Of a DNA stretch of 64,000 bases, positions 16,495-26,567 are shown one piece after another. Made by a program: the position numbers and the translations under genes. Within the stretch, counting starts at the first letter, position 1. Each line of letters opens with the position of its first letter. The notes under the pieces are model-generated. The model made no database searches. It was not told the origin of the DNA and worked only from the letters and a program-made list of their open reading frames with translations. Source of the stretch: Bdellovibrionales bacterium (GTDB lineage Bacteria; Bdellovibrionota; Bdellovibrionia; Bdellovibrionales; Bdellovibrionaceae); contig SXSU01000013.1 of the NCBI GenBank assembly GCA_005793345.1, forward strand, positions 1-64,000. The letters run 5' to 3'.

Positions 16495-16824
16495 AAATAA
16501 TGTAGTTCCTTATAAGAAAATATTGAAGTATTCTTGCTCGTTCGTAAAAACGCTTTATTAATATATTTAAAATATTTTTAAGTATTTTAATAGATGTAAT
16601 GATTCTGACAGATTTGAAGAATTTATAAATTTCTTAGTGATAATAAAATAAATGTCATAATTTTTAATAAGAAAAATATAAATCAAGTAAAAATAAAGTT
16701 GTAAGGAACTCAATTATTTCAGAATAATTAATTAGTGGATAGAACTAATTTTATAATGGTATCCACTTCAAAAAATATTCAAACTTCGTCATTTTTTAAT
16801 TCCATTTTTTTATAAAACATCTAG

Positions 16825-17220
16825 TTCGGGATAGTTTCGACTAAATACGGAATAAGACTCGATCATTCAATGGTGCTAGAAATTTGTATTGTGGAATCTT
16901 TTAATCCAATTTAAAATGGCATAGAATTAGGTGATTAAACTTGTTTGGGTGGTACTCAAGTTACTGATGAAATCGCTTGTTATTCCAATGTTAAATATAT
17001 TTCTATCTTAATATCATTAACTGGAATTCAGATTGAATTTGTTGAATTTCCAATTGTTTGGAATCGTAAATTAAGTATTAATAATAAATTACCACATACT
17101 ATATCCAGCAAAAATTGAAATGACTTTTATAAATTCTACAAGTGCTCCAAAATTGGTGCAATTAAATCTTTAAAATCTAAAATTGTATTGTCTAACGATT
17201 TAAATCTTAATAGTTTTTAA
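16825..17220 (+). pseudogene. Stop-interrupted gene relic
   Basis: One frame carries protein-like sequence broken by three in-frame stops: GIVSTKYGIRLDHSMVLEICIVESFNPI, then NGIELGD, then TCLGGTQVTDEIACYSNVKYISILISLTG and on to LPHTISSKN, then (after TGA at 17116-17118) NDFYKFYKCSKIGAIKSLKSKIVLSNDLNLNSF. The 59-codon uninterrupted piece with two Cys and a mixed composition is unlike simple AT-rich noise. There is no start codon or ribosome binding site. I read it as a decayed exported-protein gene lying just upstream of the intact lipoprotein at 17253. The rest of the 16495-17252 gap shows no gene. Confidence 0.35.
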
Positions 17221-17252
17221 TGTATCAATTATGAAAAATATAGGAGTTTTTT

Positions 17253-19055
17253 GTGCCAATTAAAAAAATAATGTTACTGACCGCTACTTTTTTGATTTTA
17301 ATATCATGCCAAAATAAATCAAGTAGTAAGGGCGGTGGAAATGATAATGGTGGTAATGCTGTCACCGAGCAAAAGGTTCAAGATGAATTAGGTTATAATC
17401 CTAATGAGCGCTGGAAAGATAAAGGGGATTATTCCTATAATTTTTCATTCACATATAATGGAGTTAAATGTGAGACCAATAAAAGATATAACGGCAAAGC
17501 TAAATATTGTTTGGGGCTTCAAAACGAAGAACTTAATAATGATTGCGCTTTTGAGTCTCGAAAAACTCTTTACACCACAGCGTGTGGAAATGACTTCCAC
17601 GCAATGAAAGTAAAAGCAGATGCTCAATACATTGGTTTTGATACTCGTTTGCAAAAGACTTGTGAAGCTGCAGCCCCAGAAATAAAAAGATTTTTATTTG
17701 TGAAAGACTATTGTAAATTTTTAGCTAATGAAGATTTACATCGCGAATGCCATTGGGATCGACGAAAAGCAAAATTTAAGGAGTTAGATTGCAAAGGCTA
17801 TTTTTCTGCTGAACCCCCAAAACACGCAGTAACTCAACCACCCCAAATTCCTCAACCAACACTCACTCCAATTGTTAATCCAGAAGATAGTCGATTAAGC
17901 AATATTCCCATTATTCAAGAGTTAAAAGCCGCTGGTATCACAGTAGCTGTGAACTGGAATTATCTTTATTCAATTGATGAAGATCGTCGATATTTCGAAG
18001 GTGAGGAAGACGATAAAAAACCTCTTAGATTAGATGAACAATTAAAAATTGTGTGGGATGAATTATCATCAGTTAAATCTAAACTTATTGATCGAAAATT
18101 ATTAATACGTAAAATTACAATCAACGGATATTCAAAGTATAATGAATTAGATGGCGAATTGGATTTGCAATTTAATTTAGTAAAAGGTGATGCTGATTTA
18201 TTTATTCAAAAATTGGATCGATTAATAGAGTACCAAGCTTATTATGGACTAGAGTTCAGTGACACCATCGGTTCTTTCTATGAAAAAGATCGTTTTCAAT
18301 TATTTGAGCGAATCTTAGCTATGTTTGAAAAATATGAAAAAGAATTTTTAGATTTAAAAGGAGTTATAAAAATAATATCTTTAGATTCTTACTCTCATTA
18401 TTCATTTTATAATCAAGAATTACAGTTAGATCAGGATAATGGTTTTGAACTTGAATTGGTAAAGTATTTTAAATTATTAGATCCAATTAAATTATTAATG
18501 AAATCTGTAAGTAAGATCAACTATAACCGTAGTTTAAATAATAAAGAAGAAATTAAATTAGAATTTGATTTCAAATTGGAAGAAGATCAGGCAATAATTA
18601 AAAAATATTTTGAAGAGTCCATAAACCCCGAAATTGAAACTTTAGAATATTATTTTAAAAATGCAATGATTAATGAACTTTCCATTGAAAAGAATAGTTC
18701 AGATATTCGTTACTTTGAAGCACTAAAAAAATTAGAGATTCCATTAAAAAATTCAAATCCAAATATTAATCTTCATGGAGTTTTGGAAAGTTTAAAACGC
18801 CATTTTGATTTTACTCAAAAGTATTTAATTGATTTTGATTTTAACAACTATAAAATTGATGAAGATACTATTAAAGGTTTCTCAAATTTTGAGAAATTAG
18901 AGTCGCTTATTATAACTAAAGTTAAAAGTATTAAAGAAATTAAATTTTCAAATTATTATACTACTTTTTATGAATCATCTAAGGTATTAGTTTTAGGATT
19001 ACAAACTGATATTAATGAAACTAAAAAAATTATTGAAAATATAAAAACCAATTAA
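17253..19055 (+). CDS. Lipoprotein with tandem four-Cys module and large helical domain
   Basis: The product has 600 residues from a GTG start with AGGAG 7 nt upstream. The lipobox LISC has its Cys at residue 19, followed by a Ser/Gly linker. Residues 73-111 and 137-180 are a tandem duplication with Cys at 73, 86, 98, 111 and 137, 154, 166, 180. The shared core is YC-x2-L-x-NE-x-L-x3-C-x4-RK-x7-C. A Pro-rich hinge (PPQIPQPTLTPIVNPE) follows, then a ~380-residue acidic, Leu/Ile/Lys-rich helical domain without cysteines. I do not recognise the family. A strong terminator follows at 19113. Confidence 0.75.
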   Translation: MPIKKIMLLTATFLILISCQNKSSSKGGGNDNGGNAVTEQKVQDELGYNPNERWKDKGDYSYNFSFTYNGVKCETNKRYNGKAKYCLGLQNEELNNDCAFESRKTLYTTACGNDFHAMKVKADAQYIGFDTRLQKTCEAAAPEIKRFLFVKDYCKFLANEDLHRECHWDRRKAKFKELDCKGYFSAEPPKHAVTQPPQIPQPTLTPIVNPEDSRLSNIPIIQELKAAGITVAVNWNYLYSIDEDRRYFEGEEDDKKPLRLDEQLKIVWDELSSVKSKLIDRKLLIRKITINGYSKYNELDGELDLQFNLVKGDADLFIQKLDRLIEYQAYYGLEFSDTIGSFYEKDRFQLFERILAMFEKYEKEFLDLKGVIKIISLDSYSHYSFYNQELQLDQDNGFELELVKYFKLLDPIKLLMKSVSKINYNRSLNNKEEIKLEFDFKLEEDQAIIKKYFEESINPEIETLEYYFKNAMINELSIEKNSSDIRYFEALKKLEIPLKNSNPNINLHGVLESLKRHFDFTQKYLIDFDFNNYKIDEDTIKGFSNFEKLESLIITKVKSIKEIKFSNYYTTFYESSKVLVLGLQTDINETKKIIENIKTN

Positions 19056-19112
19056 GTTAATAACTCATAATAAATTTCAAAATCAAACTTAAACTTAAAA
19101 CCACACTCAATT

Positions 19113-19138
19113 AAAAAGGGGCTAATTAGCCCCTTTTT
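19113..19138 (+). terminator. Strong Rho-independent terminator
   Basis: A perfect 26-bp palindrome: AAAAAGGGGCTAA / TTAGCCCCTTTTT, GC-rich in the stem and ending in five T. It closes the transcript of the lipoprotein at 17253 before adhE. Confidence 0.9.
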
Positions 19139-19224
19139 AAGCCTGCTCTTGTCGCAATTTAGAAGCTTATGTATATCTAGGTTCTTCATTATTTGTAAGT
19201 ACTCAAAAAAATTAGGACTTTAAT

Positions 19225-21816
19225 ATGGATCAAATTCAAAATCAGACACAGAGCCAAAATATTGAAGCTCTCATACAAAAAGTAGTACACGCTCAACATG
19301 AGTATAGTCATTTCACCCAAGAGCAAGTTGATGTTATTTTTGCTAAAGCATCTTTTGCCGCGGCATCAGCACGGATAGAACTTGCAAAAATGGCTGTTGA
19401 AGAAACTGGAATAGGAATTGTTGAAGATAAGGTTATTAAAAATCACTTTGCTTCTGAGTACATTTACAATCAATATCGCGATGTCAAAACATGTGGATTA
19501 ATCGAAGAAGATTTAACATGGGGTATTTGTAAATATGCTGAACCAATCGGTGTAATTGCTGGTATAGTTCCAACTACCAATCCAACTTCAACTGCAATAT
19601 TTAAAGCCTTAATCGCATTAAAAACTCGTAATGGAATTATTTTTTCTCCTCACCCAAGAGCTAAAAAGTCGACTGTAGCTACTGCAAAAATAATTTTAGA
19701 AGCGGCAGTATCTGCTGGTGCACCACCAGATATTATTGGTTGGATAGAAGAGCCTTCAGTTGAAGCCTCAAAACAACTTATGCATCATCCAAATATTAAT
19801 TTAATTTTAGCCACAGGTGGACCATATATGGTGAAAGAAGCTTACTCTTCAGGTAAGCCTGCCATTGGTGTGGGAGCAGGTAATACTCCTGCTGTTATCG
19901 ATGAAACTTGTCATATTAAAATGGCGGTGAACTCTATACTCATGAGTAAAACATTTGATAATGGTGTCATCTGTGCCTCTGAACAATCGGTTATTGTTGT
20001 AGCCTCTAAGTATGATGAAGTTAAAAGTGAATTTCAGTATAGAGGGGCTTATTTTCTTACAAACGATGAAAGAACAAAAGTTGCAAATTTAATTATTCAA
20101 GATGGTAAACTAAACGCAAATATTGTTGGCCAATCGGCTCATAAAATTGCAGCACTGGCAAATGTGAATGTGCCAGAAAACGCAAAAGTATTAATTGCAG
20201 AAGTCGAAGTTATAGGGGAGTCAGAACCCTTCTCCTATGAAAAATTATCACCTGTTTTGGGAATGTATAAAGCAAGTGATTTTCAAGAGGCCGTTGAAAA
20301 AGCCACACGCCTTGTTGAGTTTGGCGGTTTAGGACACACAGGTACGTTGTACACTGATGCGCGAAATAAAAATCGTGTCGACTATTACAGTGAACGCATG
20401 AAAGCGGGTCGTATCTTAGTAAACATGCCGGCCTCCCAAGGTGCTATTGGTGATATTTATAATTTTAAACTAGAGCCTTCGTTAACATTAGGCTGTGGAT
20501 CTTGGGGTGGTAATTCTGTCAGTGAAAATGTTGGTGTTAAACATTTGTTAAATATTAAAACAAATGCTGAGAGACGCGAAAATATGTTGTGGTTTAAAGT
20601 TCCCCCTAAAATTTATTTCAAATACGGATGTCTGCCCCTTGCTCTAGGAGATTTGAAAGGACGTAAACGTGCTGTGATTGTCACAGATAAGCCACTTGAT
20701 GCTATGGGTTTTACGTTAAAAGTTAAAAGACCTTTGCAGCAACTTGGTATCGATTTTAGAGTGTTTTCTGAAGTGGAGCCAGACCCCACACTTGCAACTG
20801 TAAAAAAGGGAGTTGATTTATTAAAATCATTTCAACCTGATGTGATAATTGCAATTGGTGGAGGTTCTCCAATGGATACTGCAAAAATCATGTGGTTAAT
20901 GTATGAGGAGCCTGATACTGAGTTTGAAAGTCTTGCATTAAGATTTATGGATATTCGAAAACGCATTTATCATTTTCCAATGCTGGGTAAAAAAGCCATA
21001 ATGGTTGCGATTCCTACGACATCAGGAACAGGTTCAGAAGTGACACCCTTTGCTGTTGTTACAGATGAGCGCACAGGTCGAAAATATCCAATTGCGGATT
21101 ATGAGTTAACTCCTAATATTGCAATTGTTGATCCAGAACTTGTTATGAAAATTCCTAAAAAATTAACTTCATATGGTGGCTTCGATGCCATTGTTCACGG
21201 TATTGAAAGTTTTGTTTCAGTTTTTGCAAGTGATTTTACAAATCCCTATAGTTTAGAAGCCATTCGAATTTTATTTAAATATTTACCAACAGCATATCAT
21301 GAAGGCGAAAATAATCAAAAAGCACGAGAGAAAGTTCACTACGCTGCAACTTTAGCTGGAATGGGTTTTGCCAATGGATTTTTAGGAATTTGTCACTCCT
21401 TAGCTCATACTTTAGGTGCTGAATTTCACGTACCACATGGTCTTGCAAATGCATTGATGATAACTGAGGTCATTAAATTTAATGCGACCGATTCACCTCG
21501 AAAACAGGCGACTTTTCCGCAGTATAAATATCCGTTAGCAATGGATCGATATGCTCGAATTGCAGATCATTTGGGTTTAGTTGGAGATACGCCACGAGAA
21601 AAAGTTGATGCATTAATTGTTGCAATTGAAAATCTAAAAAAAGAAATTGATATTCCATTAACAATTAAAGATGCAGGAATTGTTGAAAGTGAGTTTCTGA
21701 AAAAAATAGACCTGATGTCAGAAGAAGCTTTTGATGATCAATGCACAGGAGCGAATCCTCGTTACCCATCAATGAAGGAATTAAAAGAACTTTATTTGAA
21801 ATCTTACTACGGTTAA
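19225..21816 (+). CDS. adhE: Bifunctional acetaldehyde-CoA/alcohol dehydrogenase AdhE
   Basis: Converts acetyl-CoA to acetaldehyde and then ethanol with two NADH, as a cytoplasmic fermentative enzyme that normally forms spirosomes. The 863 residues match full-length AdhE. The N-terminal ALDH domain (about 1-450) has the catalytic thiol at Cys250 in FDNGVICASEQ. The C-terminal iron-dependent alcohol dehydrogenase (about 460-863) has GGGSPMDTAK for NAD binding and metal ligands within GGFDAIVHGIES and GICHSLAHTLGAEFHVPHG. AGGA precedes the start. It stands alone after the terminator at 19113-19138. Its presence indicates some capacity for anaerobic or overflow metabolism. It is less expected in a strictly aerobic predator. 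Confidence 0.96.
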   Translation: MDQIQNQTQSQNIEALIQKVVHAQHEYSHFTQEQVDVIFAKASFAAASARIELAKMAVEETGIGIVEDKVIKNHFASEYIYNQYRDVKTCGLIEEDLTWGICKYAEPIGVIAGIVPTTNPTSTAIFKALIALKTRNGIIFSPHPRAKKSTVATAKIILEAAVSAGAPPDIIGWIEEPSVEASKQLMHHPNINLILATGGPYMVKEAYSSGKPAIGVGAGNTPAVIDETCHIKMAVNSILMSKTFDNGVICASEQSVIVVASKYDEVKSEFQYRGAYFLTNDERTKVANLIIQDGKLNANIVGQSAHKIAALANVNVPENAKVLIAEVEVIGESEPFSYEKLSPVLGMYKASDFQEAVEKATRLVEFGGLGHTGTLYTDARNKNRVDYYSERMKAGRILVNMPASQGAIGDIYNFKLEPSLTLGCGSWGGNSVSENVGVKHLLNIKTNAERRENMLWFKVPPKIYFKYGCLPLALGDLKGRKRAVIVTDKPLDAMGFTLKVKRPLQQLGIDFRVFSEVEPDPTLATVKKGVDLLKSFQPDVIIAIGGGSPMDTAKIMWLMYEEPDTEFESLALRFMDIRKRIYHFPMLGKKAIMVAIPTTSGTGSEVTPFAVVTDERTGRKYPIADYELTPNIAIVDPELVMKIPKKLTSYGGFDAIVHGIESFVSVFASDFTNPYSLEAIRILFKYLPTAYHEGENNQKAREKVHYAATLAGMGFANGFLGICHSLAHTLGAEFHVPHGLANALMITEVIKFNATDSPRKQATFPQYKYPLAMDRYARIADHLGLVGDTPREKVDALIVAIENLKKEIDIPLTIKDAGIVESEFLKKIDLMSEEAFDDQCTGANPRYPSMKELKELYLKSYYG

Positions 21817-21900
21817 AGTTAAAGTTAGTGTTTGAGTTAGAGTAATAGTAATGGATTTAGTTCAATTATATTTAAAGTGATCGTGATTACTTTTTTGTAT

Positions 21901-23280
21901 TTATAATTCACTTTTGCTAGCAATATCCATTGATTCAAAGAGTAAATCAGGAGCCCATCTATCGGTGTGATAAATTCCGTAGTTATTACCAACAGAAACT
22001 ATTTTATTTATTAGTGATAATATATTTCCCGAAATAATAAATTGATCTACTGGATATAATGATTTGCCATTTACGTATAAAAATCCTTGGCAGGGGATTG
22101 AAAAGTCCCCTGTAGAAGATTTAAATGTGCTATGGAGAGGACCTATAAATTTTGTAATGTAAATAAATTTAGGATAATGATTAATTAAATCATTCAATGG
22201 ATAATGACCTGCTTGAATGTATAAATTTGTTGGAGAAATAAATGAATCACCGTGTTTATTTGTTCCATGTCCTGTATTAGGGATATTTAATTTTTCTGAA
22301 TACTCTAAATTGGATAAATAATTTTTTAATATTCCATTTTCAATTAAAATGGTTTTTTGCGATGTTGTTCCTTCGCTGTCAAAAGGGCGATAAGCTGTTC
22401 CATCCATGGTGTGAGGATCGTCAATAATAGTAAGCAAGTTTGAAGCAACTTGTTCATTTATTTTATATTGAAATAAAGAAGTGTTTTCGTCTACAGCTTG
22501 AGCCGAAAAATAAGATTCTAGCATTTTTAAAATACGTGGTGAGGCTTCACGATCAATTAATATGGGATAACTTCCAGATTGGATGCTTTGTGGATTTAAT
22601 TGTTGAACTGTGTTTTGAACTTCGGTTATGGCAAACTTTTCAACGTTCAATTTGTAAAAATCAAAATTGGACTGAGTTAATCTTCCACGCTTAATTTGTT
22701 TATCATTTTTAATAATAGGTCTTAGATCCATCGAATAAACTTTTTTTTCGAATGAGCGATCAAGTCCAAGGCTATTTAGAACTCTTTCGGAAGTATATAT
22801 TTCAATATAGGCCGTCAAATTACTAGAATGTACTAAGGGGTTTGCATTGATGGTTTGAGTTTCTAATTCCAATAAGAGATTCACTTTATCAGTAAAACTA
22901 ATTTCGTTACATTTTGAAATATTAGTAGTAGTTGAAGTTTCAATATTTTTTGAATCAGGATTTTGAAGTTTTGTAAATTTATTAGGAATTTTATTTTTTT
23001 TTAAAAAATTTAAATTTTCAAAAGTTAAACGATAGTATTTTTCGATAGACTTAGGTTCTAAATTTTCAAATGTCGTAGATGCGTGGATTCCTTCTGATAT
23101 TAATTTTAAGGTACCTCTGGTCCAAGTTGAAGTTTCAAATTTAGCCAAGTTTTGATTTTGAACTTCTAAAAATAAAAAGTTACCATTCTCTAGATAAAGT
23201 TGAAATTCAATATTGTTTTTTAAACTTAAATTTTTTAACTCATAAAATAAATTTGTAAAGAGTTCAGAATCTAATTTCAT
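21901..23280 (-). CDS. tldE: TldE/PmbA-like subunit of the TldD/TldE protease
   Basis: The 459-residue product belongs to the PmbA/TldD superfamily (YPILIDREASPRILKMLESYFSAQAV, IIDDPHTMDGTAYRPFDSEGTTSQKTILIENGILKNYLSNLEYSEKL). It lacks the HExxxH zinc motif present in its neighbour, as expected for the TldE subunit. With TldD it forms a heterodimeric metalloprotease that degrades unfolded or modified peptides. It lies 8 nt downstream of tldD on the same strand, clearly one operon. It is divergent enough from E. coli PmbA that the name rests on superfamily plus pairing. Confidence 0.85.
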   Translation of the reverse strand: MKLDSELFTNLFYELKNLSLKNNIEFQLYLENGNFLFLEVQNQNLAKFETSTWTRGTLKLISEGIHASTTFENLEPKSIEKYYRLTFENLNFLKKNKIPNKFTKLQNPDSKNIETSTTTNISKCNEISFTDKVNLLLELETQTINANPLVHSSNLTAYIEIYTSERVLNSLGLDRSFEKKVYSMDLRPIIKNDKQIKRGRLTQSNFDFYKLNVEKFAITEVQNTVQQLNPQSIQSGSYPILIDREASPRILKMLESYFSAQAVDENTSLFQYKINEQVASNLLTIIDDPHTMDGTAYRPFDSEGTTSQKTILIENGILKNYLSNLEYSEKLNIPNTGHGTNKHGDSFISPTNLYIQAGHYPLNDLINHYPKFIYITKFIGPLHSTFKSSTGDFSIPCQGFLYVNGKSLYPVDQFIISGNILSLINKIVSVGNNYGIYHTDRWAPDLLFESMDIASKSEL

Positions 23281-23288
23281 TTTTAAAT

Positions 23289-24692
23289 TTAAACCCTTCC
23301 GCCGACTATTAATTTTGAAACTAAAATTTGAGGTTGCCCAACCGTAGTAGGAATTTGTCCACTAATAGAGCCACAGGTACCAATTTCTAATTTTAAATTT
23401 TTAGAAACTTTTGTAATATTAGCAAGAGTATCGAATCCTCGTCCTATGAGACAAGCTCCTTTGACCAATTCTTCGATCCGTCCTTGACGGATAATATATC
23501 CTTGTCGAACTTGAAAATTAAATTCCCCAGTGACTGGATTAACAGAACCTCCACCCATTTTATGTGCGAATAATCCATAATCAATATCTTTTACCATATC
23601 TTCAAAGGAGTCCATACCCGCAGCGATATAGGTGTTACGCATTCGAGATGCTGGTGCAAATTTATAAGATTCTCGACGCCCACTTCCAGTTCGAGGAAAT
23701 CCTGTTTCTAAGGACCCAACATAATCTACAATGTAAGATTTAAGAATGCCATTTTCGATCAAAGTAGTTTTTTGTGTTGGCATTCCTTCGTCATCAATAT
23801 TTAAAGATCCCCAATGACTTATCAATGTGCCATCATCAATTGCAGTCACACAAGTATTAGCAATTTTGGTGTTTAATTTATTACTAAATACCGATGCTCC
23901 TTTTGCAATGACAGTGGTTTCTAACCCATGTCCGCAGGCTTCATGAAAAATAACACCACCAAAACCATTATCTATGATAACTGGCATTTCCCCTGCAGGG
24001 GCATAGGAAGCTTTTGTTAATGCCAAAGCTTGTTGTGTCAATTGATGAGTAAATTTATCTAAATTTATTTGTTCTAACCACTCGGAGGTTCCTAATACTC
24101 CATCTCGTTCTGATGCACTTTCGATGACTCCATTTTGTTCAACATAAACATCATTAAAAATCCGAGTATAATTTCTTTCATCTGCGATGAGGAGTCCTTG
24201 TGAATTTGCAATTTGTATTTTTTGATTTGTTTGTATGATTCCTGGCTTGACTTGTGTGACGTAACTACTTGTTTCACGGGATTTTTGATCTATACTTTTT
24301 AAAAAATTTAATTTTTTATTTATATCGGTTTCCCAAGATTTTAAACCATATTTGTGTTTTGAAATTAAATTTTGATTGTGAAGTTCTATTTTGTGTTGAG
24401 ATTTAGTGGTATTTAATTTTTTACTTTTTAAATAAATTTGTGAAACATCAGCTACAGCCTTTATTAAATTATTCTCTGATAAATCACTTGTGGTTGTATA
24501 AACCACATCGTGACCAAAAATAAGTCTAATTCCAGCACCATAAGTTTCATTAAATTTAAATTGGTTAAGTTCATTATTTTTAATATTAAGATTGGAGGAG
24601 ATTGTTTCTTCAATAAAAATATCTACAAAACTTGCACCTGTATTTAACCCTGCTTCAATTACATTTTTTAAGACAGACTCCGTAAGATGCAT
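23289..24692 (-). CDS. tldD: TldD metalloprotease subunit
   Basis: The 467-residue product is a catalytic TldD. The zinc motif HEACGH lies at residues 250-255 (HExxxH), preceded by MPVIIDNGFGGVIF. The conserved C-terminal blocks are DDEGMPTQKTTLIENGILKSY, RTGSGRRESYKFAPASRMRNTYI and CLIGRG. It works with the TldE-like protein encoded 8 nt downstream. It is transcribed away from the Rossmann reductase at 24916. The 223-bp gap carries an ATTA tandem (AATTAATTAATTAATTA near 24808) and probably both promoters. Confidence 0.93.
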   Translation of the reverse strand: MHLTESVLKNVIEAGLNTGASFVDIFIEETISSNLNIKNNELNQFKFNETYGAGIRLIFGHDVVYTTTSDLSENNLIKAVADVSQIYLKSKKLNTTKSQHKIELHNQNLISKHKYGLKSWETDINKKLNFLKSIDQKSRETSSYVTQVKPGIIQTNQKIQIANSQGLLIADERNYTRIFNDVYVEQNGVIESASERDGVLGTSEWLEQINLDKFTHQLTQQALALTKASYAPAGEMPVIIDNGFGGVIFHEACGHGLETTVIAKGASVFSNKLNTKIANTCVTAIDDGTLISHWGSLNIDDEGMPTQKTTLIENGILKSYIVDYVGSLETGFPRTGSGRRESYKFAPASRMRNTYIAAGMDSFEDMVKDIDYGLFAHKMGGGSVNPVTGEFNFQVRQGYIIRQGRIEELVKGACLIGRGFDTLANITKVSKNLKLEIGTCGSISGQIPTTVGQPQILVSKLIVGGRV

Positions 24693-24915
24693 GAAACCTC
24701 ATAATTAAAATTGTGATCTCAAATTATATTTTTATAAAAAAAATTGTGAGTAAATATACTCTTAAATAAGTTTATCTCTAGTCACTAAAAATAATCAATA
24801 AATATTAATTAATTAATTAATTATTTATCTCTGTACTTTTTAATTTATTAGTTGATATCAAAGCAATTAAACAATTATCATTACACTATTCGAAATTAAT
24901 TTTTGGAGATTAAAA

Positions 24916-25569
24916 ATGAGTAAAAAAAATATTGCAATTCTACTTGGGGCTACGGGTTTGACGGGGTCGGCATTATTAAATGAACTCTTATCTTCTAATT
25001 ATTATGATGAAATTAAAGTTATAGCTCGTAAAAATTTAAATATTTTAGATTCGAGAATAGAATTAATTCAAATTAAATCTTTAAATGAATTATCAAATTT
25101 AGATTTAAATTTTCAGAATGCGACTTACTTTTGTTGTCTAGGTACAACATTAAAAACTGCAGGAACAAAAGAAAATTTTAAAGCAGTGGATTTAAAAGCA
25201 GTTGTTGATTTTGCGTTACTTGCAAAAAAATTTAATGCATTTAAATTTATTCTCATTTCAGCGATGGGGGCAAATCCAAATTCTACTATTTTTTATAATC
25301 AGGTGAAGGGGCAAGCAGAACAAGAAATCCTTAAACTTCAAATTCCAGGTACTGTAATTTTTCGCCCTTCGCTTTTGTTAGGAGAAAGATCCGAAAAAAG
25401 AAAGTTGGAATCTTTTTTTATTAAAGTTGCGGGGGCTATTTCTAAAATTCTCTCTCCTAAGATCGAAAAACTTATTGGAACTAAAATTTCTGTTTTAGTT
25501 AAAAGAATGGTTGAAGTGGCTATGGAACAAAATCAGAACTCAATAGTTTTTAATTCGTCAGAGATTTAG
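24916..25569 (+). CDS. NAD(P)H-binding Rossmann oxidoreductase, HTATIP2/YwnB-like
   Basis: The 217-residue product starts with a dinucleotide-binding motif GATGLTGSALLNELL (12-26). It continues with family features CCLGTTLKTAGTKENFKAVDLKAVVDFALLAKK and FILISAMGANPNSTIFYNQVKGQAEQEI, the atypical SDR YxxxK being YNQVKG, and then IFRPSLLLGER. This is the NAD(P)-binding, atypical short-chain-dehydrogenase group related to human HTATIP2. The substrate is unknown. GGAG lies 6 nt before the ATG. Confidence 0.85.
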   Translation: MSKKNIAILLGATGLTGSALLNELLSSNYYDEIKVIARKNLNILDSRIELIQIKSLNELSNLDLNFQNATYFCCLGTTLKTAGTKENFKAVDLKAVVDFALLAKKFNAFKFILISAMGANPNSTIFYNQVKGQAEQEILKLQIPGTVIFRPSLLLGERSEKRKLESFFIKVAGAISKILSPKIEKLIGTKISVLVKRMVEVAMEQNQNSIVFNSSEI

Positions 25570-25594
25570 TAATTTCGAATCACCCCGTATTATG

Positions 25595-26500
25595 CTAAAA
25601 CAATGCAGAAACAAATAAACCTAAAAATGAAGGTTCTCCTTCTTTGTTGGCTTTAAATAAATGAAGATATCTGGCAGAGATATTAAGTTGTTTTGTCGAG
25701 GTTCGAAACATTCCATACCCCAATTGGGTGCCTAAAGTAAGTCCAGATTGGGATTCGAGTCCATTACAAAGAGCTCCTCCATAACCGACATCAAATGAAA
25801 AGTAGGGAGCGTATTGAGAGTTTTTAAAGTAGTGTCCATAGCCGAGTCCAGCATTCCACATCGTTGCCCAAGGAGAAGTTTGTCTCCAAGTTAACTCGCC
25901 TAATAAATGGATAAAACTTTGTTCAGTGACATCAAATTGATAGCCAGTACCTAAATATATATTAGGTGAACTTTTTGTGGGTGTTCGTAAATTGGTGAAT
26001 TGAGTTATTCCAAAAGCAAAAGTTCTAAAATCAAAACTTTCAGTTCGCTTTGATATTTTATTTTGTTCTTCATTTGTAATTTCACCAACTCTTATTTCTT
26101 GGTTTGGATCTTTTTCTAAAACAATAGATCTTGATAATCGATTAATTGCTTTATCTAGTTCTTCGATGGATGCCACTTTCATTTTTTTACTTAATAGAAC
26201 AGATCCTTCTTTGCTTTTTTGAATGGTAACTATATAGGAGTTACCTAATTTAATAATTTGTGTATCAATAACAAATGTTGCAGCATCTTGCTTTTTTGCA
26301 AGCTCTAGGTTTTGTTCTTTAAAATTTGAAACTAAAAGTTCAAAAGAAGAGATTTTTACAGTTTCATCAATACTTACTCCTGAAACTGGATTAATATAAA
26401 AATTTTCTGCAAATAAAAATGTAGATGATAATAAAATAGAAGTGAATATTAAGATTTTTTTAAACAAGCAAAGTCTACCTTTCGCAATATAATGAAACAT
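25595..26500 (-). CDS. Probable outer-membrane beta-barrel protein with N-terminal periplasmic domain
   Basis: The 301-residue product has a signal peptide (LFKKILIFTSILLSSTFLFA). A periplasmic part (~25-140) with alternating alpha/beta elements follows (DETVKISSFELLVSNF...AATFVIDTQIIKLGNSYIVTIQKSKEG...LSKKMKVASIEELDKAINRLSRSIV). It resembles the domain of lipoproteins that sense or assemble other proteins, and similar segments precede barrels in Bdellovibrio. From ~155 the sequence alternates aromatic and small residues (YLGTGYQFDV, WNAGLGYGHYF, YFSFDVGYGG, LGTQLGYGMF) and ends in Phe, typical of an outer-membrane strand. The start may be a few codons further in. It is convergent with the gene at 24916. 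Confidence 0.7.
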   Translation of the reverse strand: MFHYIAKGRLCLFKKILIFTSILLSSTFLFAENFYINPVSGVSIDETVKISSFELLVSNFKEQNLELAKKQDAATFVIDTQIIKLGNSYIVTIQKSKEGSVLLSKKMKVASIEELDKAINRLSRSIVLEKDPNQEIRVGEITNEEQNKISKRTESFDFRTFAFGITQFTNLRTPTKSSPNIYLGTGYQFDVTEQSFIHLLGELTWRQTSPWATMWNAGLGYGHYFKNSQYAPYFSFDVGYGGALCNGLESQSGLTLGTQLGYGMFRTSTKQLNISARYLHLFKANKEGEPSFLGLFVSALF

Positions 26501-26567
26501 AACATTTGACTTAGTTAAAATTAAACACTTTTATAAATAAAAAAACAAGAATTTTAAAAGGTGATTT

